DNA of 64,000 nucleotides, from assembly GCF_017355525.1 (NCBI RefSeq), contig NZ_CP067395.1, forward strand, positions 3,751,001 through 3,815,000, read 5' to 3'. The DNA comes from Lysobacter enzymogenes. GTDB taxonomy: Bacteria; Pseudomonadota; Gammaproteobacteria; Xanthomonadales; Xanthomonadaceae. A model generated the notes under the pieces. It was given only the letters and a program-made list of their open reading frames with translations. It ran no database searches and was not told the origin of the DNA. Numbering within the stretch: position 1 is the first letter of the stretch; the number at the start of each line of letters is the position of its first letter. Position numbers and translations under genes: made by a program. This document shows positions 45,728-55,400 of this stretch, in pieces.

Positions 45728-46483
45728 TTACGGACTCCAATACAAGGTCGGCACGTGCGGCGCGCCGGCCAGCGCGGCGCGGATCGGCAGGGTCGAACGC
45801 GGGTCGCTACGCGCGGCGTCGAGCACCGCGCGCTTGCTTTCGCCTTCGATGTGCAGATACAGCGCCGGCGCGGTGAAGATCGCGCTCAGGGTCAAGGTCA
45901 TGCGCGGCTCGGGCATCGCCGCGGTGCGCACCGACATCACCGGCGCGCGGCCGCGCGGCTGCAGGCCGATCTCGCGCAGCGCCGGGTTGTCGTGGCCGAG
46001 GTCCGGGAACAGCGAGGCGGTGTGGCCGTCGTCGCCCATGCCGAGCACCGCGACGTCGAGCGGCAGGCCTTCGTTGGCGATCTTGGTCAGCACCGGCATC
46101 AGCGCCATCTCGGGCGTGTCGACCGGGCGATACAGCGGCAGGAAGCGCGCCGCCGCGGCGTTGTGCTGGAACAGGTGCTCGCGCAGCAGGCGTTCGTTCG
46201 AACGCGGATGCTCGGCCGGCACCCAGCGCTCGTCGATCGGCAGCACGGTGACCCGCGCCCAATCCAGCGTCTGCTGCGACAGCTGCTGGAAAAAGCGCTT
46301 CGGCGTGTTGCCGCCGGACAGCGCGATGCTGGCTTCGCCGTGGCGCGCGAGCGCGGCGCGCAGGTCGGCGGCGACTTGCCGCGCCAGCGCCAACGCCAGC
46401 TGTTCGCCGTCGTCGAACAGTTTTTCGTGCAGCGGCAGCGGCAAGGGTTCGATCACGGTCAGTCGCTCAGCCTGCATCTTCAT
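45728..46483 (-). CDS. pgl: 6-Phosphogluconolactonase
   Basis: A 251-residue lactonase hydrolysing 6-phosphogluconolactone. Landmarks are ALSGGNTPKRFFQQL, PIDERWVP, NERLLREHL and the catalytic-His motif LGMGDDGHTASLFP. It is cytosolic. The start overlaps the end of zwf by 17 bases, and a GGGAGGACG ribosome site supports the ATG at 46483 over 46498 and 46477. Coupled translation with zwf is likely. It provides step 2 of the Entner-Doudoroff and pentose phosphate entry. Confidence 0.93.
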   Translation of the reverse strand: MKMQAERLTVIEPLPLPLHEKLFDDGEQLALALARQVAADLRAALARHGEASIALSGGNTPKRFFQQLSQQTLDWARVTVLPIDERWVPAEHPRSNERLLREHLFQHNAAAARFLPLYRPVDTPEMALMPVLTKIANEGLPLDVAVLGMGDDGHTASLFPDLGHDNPALREIGLQPRGRAPVMSVRTAAMPEPRMTLTLSAIFTAPALYLHIEGESKRAVLDAARSDPRSTLPIRAALAGAPHVPTLYWSP

Positions 46484-47984
46484 GCCACGTCCTCCCATCG
46501 CGTTCGATCAGCGCCACCGCGGCGCTCGGTCCCCAGCTGCCGGCGGTGTACGGGCGCGGCGCCTCGGCGCTCGCGGCCCAGGCCGCGCGGATCGGGTCGA
46601 TCCATTTCCACGCCGCGTCGACTTCGTCGCGGCGCATGAACAACATCGGATTGCCGCGCACCACGTCCATCAGCAGGCGCTCGTACGCATCGGCCTGGCG
46701 TCCGCCGAACGCGGCCGCGAAGCTCATGTCCAAGGGCACGTGGCGCAGGCGCAGGCCGCCGGGGCCGGGCACCTTGTTCATCAACCACAGCTTCACGCCT
46801 TCGTCGGGCTGCAGCCGCAGCACCAGCTTGTTCGGCTGCAGGCGGCTGGACGGGTCCTGTTCGGTCAGGCCTTCGAAAATCGAATGCGGCACCTGACGGA
46901 ACGTCACCACGATTTCCGACACGCGTTCTGCCAGCCGCTTGCCGGTGCGCAGGTAGAACGGCACCCCGGCCCAGCGCCAGTTCTTCACTTCGGCCTTGAG
47001 CGCGACGAAGGTTTCGGTGAACGACTGCGCGCCCAGTTCCTGCGCATAGCCCGGCACCGCGCGGCCTTCGACCGCGCCGGCCTTGTACTGGCCGCGCACG
47101 GTGAAGCCGGCGGCGTTGCCGTTCTCGATCGGGCGCAGCGCGCGCAGCACCTTGAGTTTCTCGTCGCGGATCGCGTCGGCGGCCAGCGACGACGGCGGCT
47201 CCATCGCGACCAGGCACAGCAGCTGCAACAGGTGGTTCTGGACCATGTCGCGCAGCGCGCCGGACTTGTCGTAATACGGGGCGCGCGATTCCACGCCGAC
47301 GGTTTCGGCCACGGTGATCTGCACGTGGTCGATGTGCTCGGCCTTCCACAGCGGTTCGAACAGCGCGTTGCTGAAACGCAGCGCGGTCAGGTTCTGCACC
47401 GTCTCCTTGCCGAGGTAATGGTCGATGCGGAAGATTTGGGTTTCGTTGAACACCCGCGCCAGCGCGTCGTTGATCGCGTCGGCGCTGGTGCCGTCCTTGC
47501 CGAGCGGCTTTTCCACCACCACGCGGGTCTTGGGATTGACCAGGCCGTGCGATTGCAGCCGGTCGGAGACCACGCCGAACAGGTCCGGGCCGACCGCGAG
47601 GTAGAACACCCGCACCCGCTCGGCGTCGGCGAACTCGGCGGCGAACTCGGGCCAGCCGCTGTCCGAGCTCAGGTCCAGCCGGCGGTACGACAGCAGCGCC
47701 AGGAAGCCGTCGAGCACCTCGGTCTGCTGCGCCTGCTCGCCGGCGAACTGGATCAGCGCCTCGCGGATCTTGCCGCGGTAGGCCTCGTCGCTGCGCTCGT
47801 CGCGGGCGATGCCGACGATGCGCGCGGCGGCGACGATCTGGCCGTCGGCATAACGGTGGAACAAGGCCGGCAGCAGCTTGCGCAGGGCCAGGTCGCCGGT
47901 GCCGCCGAAGATCACCAGATCGAACGGGGCCAGCGGCGCCAGATGCGGGGGTTGCGCGGTGGAAGGCACGGAATAGACGCTCAT
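46467..47984 (-). CDS. zwf: Glucose-6-phosphate 1-dehydrogenase
   Basis: A 505-residue NADP-linked dehydrogenase oxidising glucose-6-phosphate. The cofactor motif is FGGTGDLALRKLLPAL, the active-site block is RIDHYLGKETVQNL (catalytic Lys and His) and VVEKPLGKD precedes it. It is the first gene of the pgl-edd-HAD-eda set on this strand. Its promoter region is shared with divergent nagQ and contains several TGGTAT boxes and palindromes. The in-frame extension to 48098 is not plausible, and the ATG at 47984 gives the family N-terminus. Confidence 0.95.
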   Translation of the reverse strand: MSVYSVPSTAQPPHLAPLAPFDLVIFGGTGDLALRKLLPALFHRYADGQIVAAARIVGIARDERSDEAYRGKIREALIQFAGEQAQQTEVLDGFLALLSYRRLDLSSDSGWPEFAAEFADAERVRVFYLAVGPDLFGVVSDRLQSHGLVNPKTRVVVEKPLGKDGTSADAINDALARVFNETQIFRIDHYLGKETVQNLTALRFSNALFEPLWKAEHIDHVQITVAETVGVESRAPYYDKSGALRDMVQNHLLQLLCLVAMEPPSSLAADAIRDEKLKVLRALRPIENGNAAGFTVRGQYKAGAVEGRAVPGYAQELGAQSFTETFVALKAEVKNWRWAGVPFYLRTGKRLAERVSEIVVTFRQVPHSIFEGLTEQDPSSRLQPNKLVLRLQPDEGVKLWLMNKVPGPGGLRLRHVPLDMSFAAAFGGRQADAYERLLMDVVRGNPMLFMRRDEVDAAWKWIDPIRAAWAASAEAPRPYTAGSWGPSAAVALIERDGRTWHEDAG

Positions 47985-48020
47985 GGACGGTCCGGCGGGG
48001 TCTCGACTGGTCTGGATGAA

Positions 48021-48132
48021 ACCATACCAGCAAAGATACCAGTAAGATACCACCCGTGCAAAATAACCATAAATCAATGGTTTAAACCGGTTTAGCACGT
48101 CTTTGTTGCCGCCAATGGTCTGCCACTGGTAT
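48021..48132. promoter_or_regulatory. TGGTAT box array in the zwf/nagQ divergent promoter
   Basis: On the zwf strand TGGTAT occurs three times as direct repeats (ATACCA at 48024-48029, 48036-48041, 48047-48052 on the plus strand), spaced 12 and 11 bases. On the nagQ strand TGGTAT lies at 48127-48132, with an imperfect TGGTCT 11 bases before it. Between them are AACCAT/ATGGTT (48065-48070/48077-48082) and the perfect palindrome TAAACCGGTTTA (48083-48094). TGGTAT-type boxes fit NagQ-family GntR repressors. The gap between start codons is 158 bases. Confidence 0.75.
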
Positions 48133-48142
48133 CTTTTCCCGC

Positions 48143-48895
48143 ATGCAGGACTATCTGCAAAACGAATTCCGCCGCCAGTCCGACGCGCGCCGCGCGCCGG
48201 CGTATCAACACCTGCGCCGCACCCTCCAGCACGCGATCGAGAACGGCGAGCTGACCGCCGGCCAGGCCCTGCCCGGCGAACGCGAGCTCGGCAAGCTGCT
48301 CGACCTGTCGCGGGTGACCGTGCGCAAGGCCATCGCCGGCCTGGTCGGCGACGGCCTGCTGGTGCAGCGCCAGGGCGCCGGCACCTTCGTCGCCGAGCGC
48401 ATCGTCAAATCGTTCTCGCGCCTGACCAGCTTCACCGACGACTTGCGCGCGCGCGGGCTCGATCCGCGCTCGACCTTCCTCGAACGCGGCCTCGGCGAGG
48501 TCACGCCGGAGGAAGCGATGGCGTTGAACCTGTCGCCGGGCGCGGCGGTGATCCGCTACTACCGCCTGCGCACCGCCGACGGCGTGGCCTTGGCGCTGGA
48601 GCGCACGGTGGTGCCGGCCGCGGTCATCGGCGATCCGGACCTGGTCGAGAACTCGCTCTACGAAGCCTTCGCCAAGCTCGGCATCCGCCCCGCGCGCGCC
48701 TTGCAGCGCCTGCGCGCGATCGCCTTCGACGCCGAGCAGGCGCGGCTGATGAACCTGCCCGAAGGCGCGCCCGGTCTGTTCATCGAACGCCGCACCTTCC
48801 TCGACGACGGTCGCGTCGTCGAGTTCACCCGATCCTTCTACCGCGGCGACGCCTACGACTTCGTCGCCGAACTCCAGAGCGAACCCACCCCGTGA
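48143..48895 (+). CDS. nagQ: NagQ-type GntR/HutC-family repressor
   Basis: A 250-residue regulator. The winged helix is at about residues 18-80 (AYQHLRRTLQHAIENGELTAGQALPGERELGKLLDLSRVTVRKAIAGLVGDGLL), followed by a UTRA sensor domain to the end (GAAVIRYYRLRTADGVALALERTVVP, YRGDAYDF). Members bind amino-sugar phosphates such as GlcN6P or GlcNAc6P and repress nag genes. It is followed by nagB and nagA in one operon, its stop overlapping the nagB GTG by four bases. It is divergent from zwf across TGGTAT boxes, its probable binding sites. Confidence 0.88.
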   Translation: MQDYLQNEFRRQSDARRAPAYQHLRRTLQHAIENGELTAGQALPGERELGKLLDLSRVTVRKAIAGLVGDGLLVQRQGAGTFVAERIVKSFSRLTSFTDDLRARGLDPRSTFLERGLGEVTPEEAMALNLSPGAAVIRYYRLRTADGVALALERTVVPAAVIGDPDLVENSLYEAFAKLGIRPARALQRLRAIAFDAEQARLMNLPEGAPGLFIERRTFLDDGRVVEFTRSFYRGDAYDFVAELQSEPTP

Positions 48896-49941
48896 GCGCC
48901 GACACCCTGCTCGACCCCAGCACCACCCGCATGTACGCCGAAGCGCAGGAAGCCGGCGACGCGGTCGCCCGCCAGTTCGCCGCCAACGCCGACATCGTCG
49001 ACGAGCTGGCCGAACGCCTGCGCGCGCAGCCGCCGCGCTTCATCGTCACTTGCGCGCGCGGCAGTTCGGATCACGCCGCGACCTACGGCAAATACCTGTT
49101 CGAGACCCAGCTGGGCCTGGTCACCGCCTCGGCGTCGCCGTCGGTGGGCTCGGTCTATGCGGTCAAGCCGCAGTTGCAGGATTCGCTGTTCGTGGCGGTG
49201 TCGCAGTCGGGCAAAAGCCCCGACCTGGTGCGCAACGCCGAGATCGCCAAGAGCGCCGGCGCGCACGTGCTGGCCCTGGTCAACGTCGCCGACTCGCCGC
49301 TGGCGCAGGTCGCCGACACCGTGCTGCCGTTGCACGCCGGCCCGGAAAAGAGCGTCGCGGCGACCAAAAGCTATCTGTGCTCGCTCGCGGCGATGCTGCA
49401 GCTGACCGCGCGCTGGAGCAGCGACGCGCGCCTGTTCGACGCCGTGCACGCGCTGCCGGCGGCGCTGCGCGAGGCGTTCGCGCAGGACTGGTCGCCGCTG
49501 GTCGAGGGCCTCAAGGACGCGCACAACCTGTTCGTGATCGGCCGCGGCCTCGGCCTCGGCGCGGCCCAGGAGGCCGCGCTGAAGTTCAAGGAAACCTGCG
49601 GCCTGCACGCCGAAGCCTTCAGCAGCGCGGAAGTGAAGCACGGCCCGATGGCGATCGTCGGCCCGGGCTTTCCGGTGCTGGCCTTCGCCCAGGACGACGG
49701 CACCGGCGACGGCACCGTGGCGGTCGCGCGCGAGTTCCGCCAGCGCGGCGCGCCGGTGTGGCTGGCCGCGCCGGGCATCCACGGCGGCGATGCGCTGCCG
49801 CTGGCGCGCTCGCTGCACCCGGCGATGACGCCGCTGCTGACCGTGGCCAGCTTCTACAAGGCGGCCAACGCGCTGTCGGCCGCGCGCGGGCTGAACCCGG
49901 ACGTGCCGCCGCATCTCAATAAAGTCACCGAGACCGTCTGA
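48892..49941 (+). CDS. nagB: Glucosamine-6-phosphate deaminase, SIS type (NagB-II)
   Basis: A 349-residue tandem SIS-domain protein. The first SIS domain contains CARGSSDHAATYGKYLFETQLG and AVSQSGKSPDLV. The second contains FVIGRGLGLGAAQEAALKFKETCGLHAEAFSSAEVKHGP. It lacks the glutaminase domain of GlmS, as in the NagB-II enzymes, which convert glucosamine-6-phosphate to fructose-6-phosphate and ammonia. The GTG start overlaps nagQ by four bases. nagA follows 4 bases after the stop. Its DNA style matches the neighbours. Confidence 0.9.
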   Translation: MSADTLLDPSTTRMYAEAQEAGDAVARQFAANADIVDELAERLRAQPPRFIVTCARGSSDHAATYGKYLFETQLGLVTASASPSVGSVYAVKPQLQDSLFVAVSQSGKSPDLVRNAEIAKSAGAHVLALVNVADSPLAQVADTVLPLHAGPEKSVAATKSYLCSLAAMLQLTARWSSDARLFDAVHALPAALREAFAQDWSPLVEGLKDAHNLFVIGRGLGLGAAQEAALKFKETCGLHAEAFSSAEVKHGPMAIVGPGFPVLAFAQDDGTGDGTVAVAREFRQRGAPVWLAAPGIHGGDALPLARSLHPAMTPLLTVASFYKAANALSAARGLNPDVPPHLNKVTETV

Positions 49942-49945
49942 GGCC

Positions 49946-51079
49946 ATGACCGCCACCGCCTTCGTCAACGGCCGCGTGCTCAGCGAGCGCGGCTTCGAAT
50001 CCGACCTCAGCGTCATCGTCGAGGACGGCTGGATCGTCGCCGTGCTGCCCGGCCCGGCGCCGGCCGGCGCGCAGGCGGTCGATCTGCACGGCCGCTATCT
50101 GGCGCCCGGCTTCATCGACACCCAGGTCAACGGCGGCGGCGACGTGCTGTTCAACGATGCGCCGACGGTCGACGGGCTGCGCACGATCGCCCAGGCGCAC
50201 CGCAAGTTCGGCACCACCGGGATGATGCCGACGCTGATCAGCGACGACGTCGAGGTGATGCTGCGCGCGATCGCCGCGGTGCGCGAGGCCATCGCCGCGG
50301 GCGTGCCCGGCATTCTCGGCATCCATCTCGAAGGCCCGTACCTCGCGCCGGCGCGCAAGGGCGTGCACAACCCCGACAAGTTCCACACCCCGGGCGAGGA
50401 CGAGCTCGACCGCATCGCCTCGCTCGACAACGGCAAGACGATCCTGACCTTGGCGCCGGAGCGCTTCGACGACGCCACCCTGCGCGCGCTGGCCGCGCGC
50501 GGCGTGCTGCTCAGCGCCGGCCACACCGCCGCCGATTACGAACGCCTGCGCTCGGCCTTCGCCAACGGCATCAGCGGCGTCACCCACCTGTTCAACGCGA
50601 TGACGCCGCTCGGCAGCCGCGAACCCGGCGGCGTCGGCGCCTGCCTCGACGATCCCGGCTCGTGGTGCGGGGTGATCGTCGACGGCGAACACGTGCATGA
50701 CGCTTCGCTGCGCGTGGCCATCGCGGCCAAGCCGCGCGGCAAGATCATGCTGGTCACCGACGCGATGCCGCCGGTCGGCGGCGTCAACGAAGACTTCGTG
50801 CTGTACGGCGAGACCATGACCTGCCGCGACGGCAAGTGCAGCACCGCCAGCGGCACCCTGGCCGGCTCGGCGCTCGACATGGCGACCGCGGTGCGCAACA
50901 CCGTGCGGCGCCTGGGGCTGCCGCTGGAGGACGCCTGCCGCATGGCCTCGGCGTATCCGGCCGACTTCCTCGGCCTCGGCGGCGAGCTCGGACGGATCGC
51001 GCCGGGCTATCGCGCCGATCTGGTCGCGCTCGACGACGAGCTGACGGTGCGCGACAGCTGGATCGCCGGCCGGCGCTGA
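49946..51079 (+). CDS. nagA: N-acetylglucosamine-6-phosphate deacetylase
   Basis: A 377-residue metal-dependent amidohydrolase removing acetate from GlcNAc-6-phosphate. Key blocks are GFIDTQVNGGG, HLEGPYLAPARKG (metal Glu), LSAGHTAADY and THLFNAMTPL (metal His residues), and LVTDAMPPVG with the catalytic Asp. The protein has the family length. It starts 4 bases after nagB and ends the operon nagQ-nagB-nagA. A small gene converges from the other strand 21 bases later. Confidence 0.94.
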   Translation: MTATAFVNGRVLSERGFESDLSVIVEDGWIVAVLPGPAPAGAQAVDLHGRYLAPGFIDTQVNGGGDVLFNDAPTVDGLRTIAQAHRKFGTTGMMPTLISDDVEVMLRAIAAVREAIAAGVPGILGIHLEGPYLAPARKGVHNPDKFHTPGEDELDRIASLDNGKTILTLAPERFDDATLRALAARGVLLSAGHTAADYERLRSAFANGISGVTHLFNAMTPLGSREPGGVGACLDDPGSWCGVIVDGEHVHDASLRVAIAAKPRGKIMLVTDAMPPVGGVNEDFVLYGETMTCRDGKCSTASGTLAGSALDMATAVRNTVRRLGLPLEDACRMASAYPADFLGLGGELGRIAPGYRADLVALDDELTVRDSWIAGRR

Positions 51080-51100
51080 GCGCGCCGGCAAACGTTGCCA

Positions 51101-51361
51101 TCAACGGCGGCGGCGATACACCACGTCTTCCAGCGTCGGATCGTCATACGCGTAGACGTGCTCGCCGGCTTCGAGCAGCGCCGAATGGGGGCTGGCGATG
51201 AAGGCCGCGACGGCGGCATGGAAGTCCTCCGGCGCCTCGTCGTCTTCGTAGCCTTCGGGCACCAGCGCGCATTCGCGGCCGCCGAGCACCGACAGGGCCA
51301 GCGGCGTGTCGCAGCGCGATTCGAACAAGGCGGCGGGGTCTTTGGGTGGGCGTTTGGCCAT
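51101..51361 (-). CDS. Small conserved-looking hypothetical protein
   Basis: An 86-residue cytosolic protein. It begins basic (MAKRPPKDP) and becomes acidic, with FESRCDTPLALSVLGGREC, PEGYEDDEAPEDFHAAVAAF and HVYAYDDPTLEDVVYRRRR. It has no membrane segment or signal peptide. I recognise no family. The ATG at 51361 is preceded by a CGCAGGAGCG-like ribosome site on the minus strand. Confidence 0.6.
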   Translation of the reverse strand: MAKRPPKDPAALFESRCDTPLALSVLGGRECALVPEGYEDDEAPEDFHAAVAAFIASPHSALLEAGEHVYAYDDPTLEDVVYRRRR

Positions 51362-51574
51362 GCGGGTCGCTCCTGCGAGGAGTGGCAACGGCGGCGCCCG
51401 GCGGTCCCGGCTGCGGGCACAAGCATAGGCCGGCGCGCCGAGTCTCGATTCACTCGCCACAGCAGTGGCGCCGCCGCATCGCCGCGCGTGTCCCGACGCG
51501 GCTTCATGCGTCCACAAGGCGGAGAGGGTGGGGCGCGCCGACAGCACGGCCGCTGAGGCCGCGCCGCGCCCGGC

Positions 51575-52012
51575 TCAGCCGCCGCGGCAGTCGCGGCGCG
51601 CGCGGTCTTCGCGCTGGGCGACGTCGCCGGCGCCGGCTTCGCGCATCTTCTTGATCGAATGCGCGCAGCGGTCGCTCATCGGCTTGCGCACGTTGCCTTG
51701 CGCATCGCGTTCGCCGGCCGCCGGTTCGCTCCAGCGCACCAGCGGCTGCGGCGACGGCATCGGGAAGTTCGCCGCGCCCGGCTCGGCCAGGCGCGCGTTG
51801 GCCGGGCTCTGGCGATACAGCGCGTCCTGCGGGTTCGCCGCGCCCGGCGGCGCATGCGCGGAGGGTTCGCGCTTGGGAGCAGCCAACACCGGCGGCGAGG
51901 TCTTGGCGGCCGCGACGGCGGCGGGCTTGGCCGCCGGCCGAGCGGGCGCCTGGGCGAAGGCCGGCGCCGACAACAGCAGCGCGAGCGCTGCGGCGAGAGG
52001 AAGACGGAACAT
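51575..52012 (-). CDS. Exported hypothetical protein
   Basis: A 145-residue protein with a signal peptide (MFRLPLAAALALLLSAPAFAQAP). The mature part is Ala/Pro rich (about 22-70) and ends in a short charged region with two cysteines (DRCAHSIKKMREAGAGDVAQREDRARRDCRGG), which could form a disulfide. There is no recognised family. It is transcribed away from the indolepyruvate oxidoreductase gene. Confidence 0.65.
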   Translation of the reverse strand: MFRLPLAAALALLLSAPAFAQAPARPAAKPAAVAAAKTSPPVLAAPKREPSAHAPPGAANPQDALYRQSPANARLAEPGAANFPMPSPQPLVRWSEPAAGERDAQGNVRKPMSDRCAHSIKKMREAGAGDVAQREDRARRDCRGG

Positions 52013-52302
52013 GAGCGCGGTCCTGAAATTACGCCGGATCGTCGCCGGCCTTGCGACTGTAGCGGCATCGCGACGCCGCCACGCCGCGGCGCGGCGCAGG
52101 CGTTCATGCGCGGTGCGCATTGGCGGCCATCGCGCGCCGCGCAGCCTGCGCGGCGCAGGCCGGATGCGCCGGCCGCGACGGCGGCGCGCAGCCCGGTGGC
52201 GGCCCTCGCATTCCCCTGTTCATCCTGCGCACGCAGCGGCCGCCGTCCCCGTATACGAAAGGCACACTCTGCCCGTCTGGCGGCCCAATTACGCACACAG
52301 GC

Positions 52303-52308
52303 TATAAT
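52303..52308 (+). promoter_or_regulatory. Probable -10 box upstream of the oxidoreductase gene
   Basis: A perfect TATAAT (52303-52308) lies in GGCTATAATTCC, 103 bases upstream of the start codon, and is rare in this GC-rich DNA. No good TTGACA-like box is seen 16-18 bases before it. The remaining 52013-52411 stretch has no gene. Confidence 0.55.
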
Positions 52309-52411
52309 TCCGAGTCTTTGCTCGGCTCCCGGCGCGCCACACCGGACCGCACGGACGCCCGCCGCACCGCCCCCGCCAGCCCACCCGCGGCATCGCCGCG
52401 AGAGCCCGCCC

Positions 52412-55400
52412 ATGACCAGCACCGCAGAACTCAGCTCGCCGTCGTCGGCGAACACGGACCTCACCAACTCCGTGCTCGACCCGGACTACACCCTCGAGCA
52501 CAAGTACACCCGCCAGGAAGGCCGCATCTATCTGTCCGGCGTGCAGGCGCTGGTGCGCCTGCCGCTGATGCAGCGCCTGCGCGACCAGGCCGCGGGGCTC
52601 AACACCGCCGGCTTCATCTCCGGCTACCGCGGCTCGCCGCTGGGCGGGTTCGACCTGGAGCTGTGGCGCGCGCGCAAGCATCTGGAAGCGGCCGGGGTGA
52701 AGTTCACCCCGGGCCTCAACGAAGACCTCGGCGCGACCATGGTCTGGGGCACCCAGCAGACCAACCTGTTTCCCGGCGCCAAGGTCGAAGGCGTGTACGG
52801 CATGTGGTACGGCAAGGGCCCCGGCGTGGACCGCACCGGCGACGTGTTCAAACACGCGAACGCCGCCGGCACCAGCAAGCACGGCGGCGTGCTGGCGCTG
52901 GCCGCCGACGACCACGCCTGCCGCTCCTCGACCCTGCCGCACGGCTCGGAAGGCGAGTTCACCAGCGCGATGATGCCGATCCTCAACCCGGCCGGCGTGC
53001 AGGACATCCTCGACATGGGCCTGATCGGCTGGGCGATGTCGCGCTACACCGGGCGTTGGGTCGGCTTCAAGACCATCGCCGAAACCGTGGAGTCGTCGGC
53101 GTCGGTCGACGTCAATCCGCTGGCGTTGCAGATCGTCACCCCGGACGACTTCGTCATCCCGGCCGGCGGCCTCAACATCCGTTGGCCGGATCCGCCGATG
53201 GACCAGGAAATGCGCCTGCACCAGTACGCGGTCAAGGCCGCGCAGGCGTTCGCGCGGGCCAACAGGATCGACCGCATCGTCATCGATTCGGCCAACGCGC
53301 GCCTGGGCATCATCACCACCGGCAAGAGCTACCTCGACGTGCTGCAGGCGCTGGAATACCTGGGCCTGGACGCGCGCGCCTGCGCCGACCTCGGCATCCG
53401 CGTGTACAAGGTCGGCATGACCTGGCCGCTGGAACCGGTCGGCCTGCGCGCGTTCGCGCGCGGCCTCGACGACATCCTGGTGGTCGAGGAGAAGCACGCC
53501 TTCATCGAAAGCCAGATGAAGGAATCGATGTACAACTGGGACGGCGGCAAGCGTCCGTCGATCGTCGGCAAGTACGACGAGAACGGCGAGTGGATCCTGC
53601 CCTCGACCGGCGAGCTGACCCCGGCGCGCATCGCCGGCGTGATCGCGCGCCGCATCCAGCGCTTCCACGACAGCGAGCAGATGCGCGACGTGCTGCGCTG
53701 GATGGAGGAAAAGGAAAGCGAGCTGGCGCTGCCGCGGGTCGCGTTCCCGCGCGTGCCGCACTACTGCTCGGGCTGCCCGCACAACACCTCCACGGTGGTG
53801 CCGGAAGGCTCGCGCGCGCTCGGCGGCATCGGTTGCCATTACATGGTCACCTGGATGGACCGCGACACCAACACCTTCACCCAGATGGGCGGCGAAGGCG
53901 TGACCTGGTGCGGACAGGCCGGTTTCACCGAGACCGAGCACGTGTTCCAGAACCTCGGCGACGGCACCTACTTCCACTCGGGCTCGCTGGCGATCCGCCA
54001 GTCGGTCGCCGCCGGCGTCAACATCACCTACAAGATCCTCTACAACGACGCGGTCGCGATGACCGGCGGCCAGCCGGTCGACGGCACCTTGTCGGTGCCG
54101 CAGATCGCGCATCAGGTGCGCTCCGAGGGCGTGCACACGATCGTCCTGCTGTCCGACGACATCGCCAAGTGGAACCGCCGCGAGCTGTTCCCCAGCGACG
54201 TCGAATTCCACGACCGCAAGGAACTCGACGCGATCCAGAAGCGCCTGCGCCAGGTCAAGGGCGTCAGCGTGCTGATCTACGACCAGACCTGCGCGACCGA
54301 GAAGCGCCGCCGCCGCAAGCGCGGCAAGATGGTCGATCCGCAAAAGCGCGTCATGGTCAATTCGCTGGTCTGCGAAGGCTGCGGCGATTGCGGCAAGAAG
54401 TCGTTCTGCGTGTCGGTGCTGCCGAAGGAAACCGAGTTCGGGCGCAAGCGCGAGATCGACCAGTCGAACTGCAACAAGGACTATTCCTGCGTCAATGGTT
54501 TTTGCCCGAGCTTCGTCACCGTCGAAGGCGGCGGCCTGAAGAAGAAGAAGGGTTCCTCGGCCAAGGATCGTCTGAACGATCTGCCGCTGCCGCAGCTGCC
54601 CGCGCTCGACCAGCCCTGGAACATCCTCATCACCGGCGTCGGCGGCACCGGCGTGGTCACCATCGGCGCGCTGCTCGGCATGGCCGGGCACCTGGAAGGC
54701 AAGGGCGCGAGCGTGCTCGACCAGACCGGCCTGGCGCAGAAGGGCGGCGCGGTGACCACCCACATCCGCATCGCCAAGACCCCCGAGGACATCCACGCCG
54801 TGCGCATCGCCGCCGGCGAGGCCGATCTGGTGCTGGGCTGCGACATGGTCGTGGTCAACGACTACTGGGCGCTGTCGAAGATCCGCGCCGGCCGCAGCCA
54901 GGTCGTGCTCAACAGCTACGAAGCGATGCCGGGCACCTTCACCACGCGTCCGGACATGCAGTTCCCGGCCACCGACATCGTCGCCGCGATCAAGCTCGCG
55001 CTCGGCGATCAGGCGCCGCATCTGGTCGATGCGACCCAGCTCGCCACCGCCCTGCTCGGCGACGCCATCGCCGCCAACCTGTTCATCCTCGGCTACGCCT
55101 GGCAGCGCGCGCTGGTGCCGATCAGCTTCGACGCGCTGATGCGCGCGATCGAGCTCAACGGCGCGGCGATCGAGATGAACAAGACCGCGTTCGCCTGGGG
55201 CCGCCTGGCCGCGATCGACCCGCGCGCGGTGGCCGAAGCCGCCGGCGTGACCCGCAAGGTGCCGACCGCCGCCGAAGCGACCCCGCGCGACCTGCCGCAC
55301 CTCAAGCCCGGCGAGTGGGAAGGCAACGAGTGGGGCGCGACCTCGGCGCCGCGCGCGACCCGCAACGAGGACGAGCTGCGCCACGTGCCTGCCAAGGCCG

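Noticed and set aside
52303..52308. tRNA or rRNA promoter
   Set aside because: No RNA gene follows the TATAAT box, and a protein gene begins 103 bases downstream.
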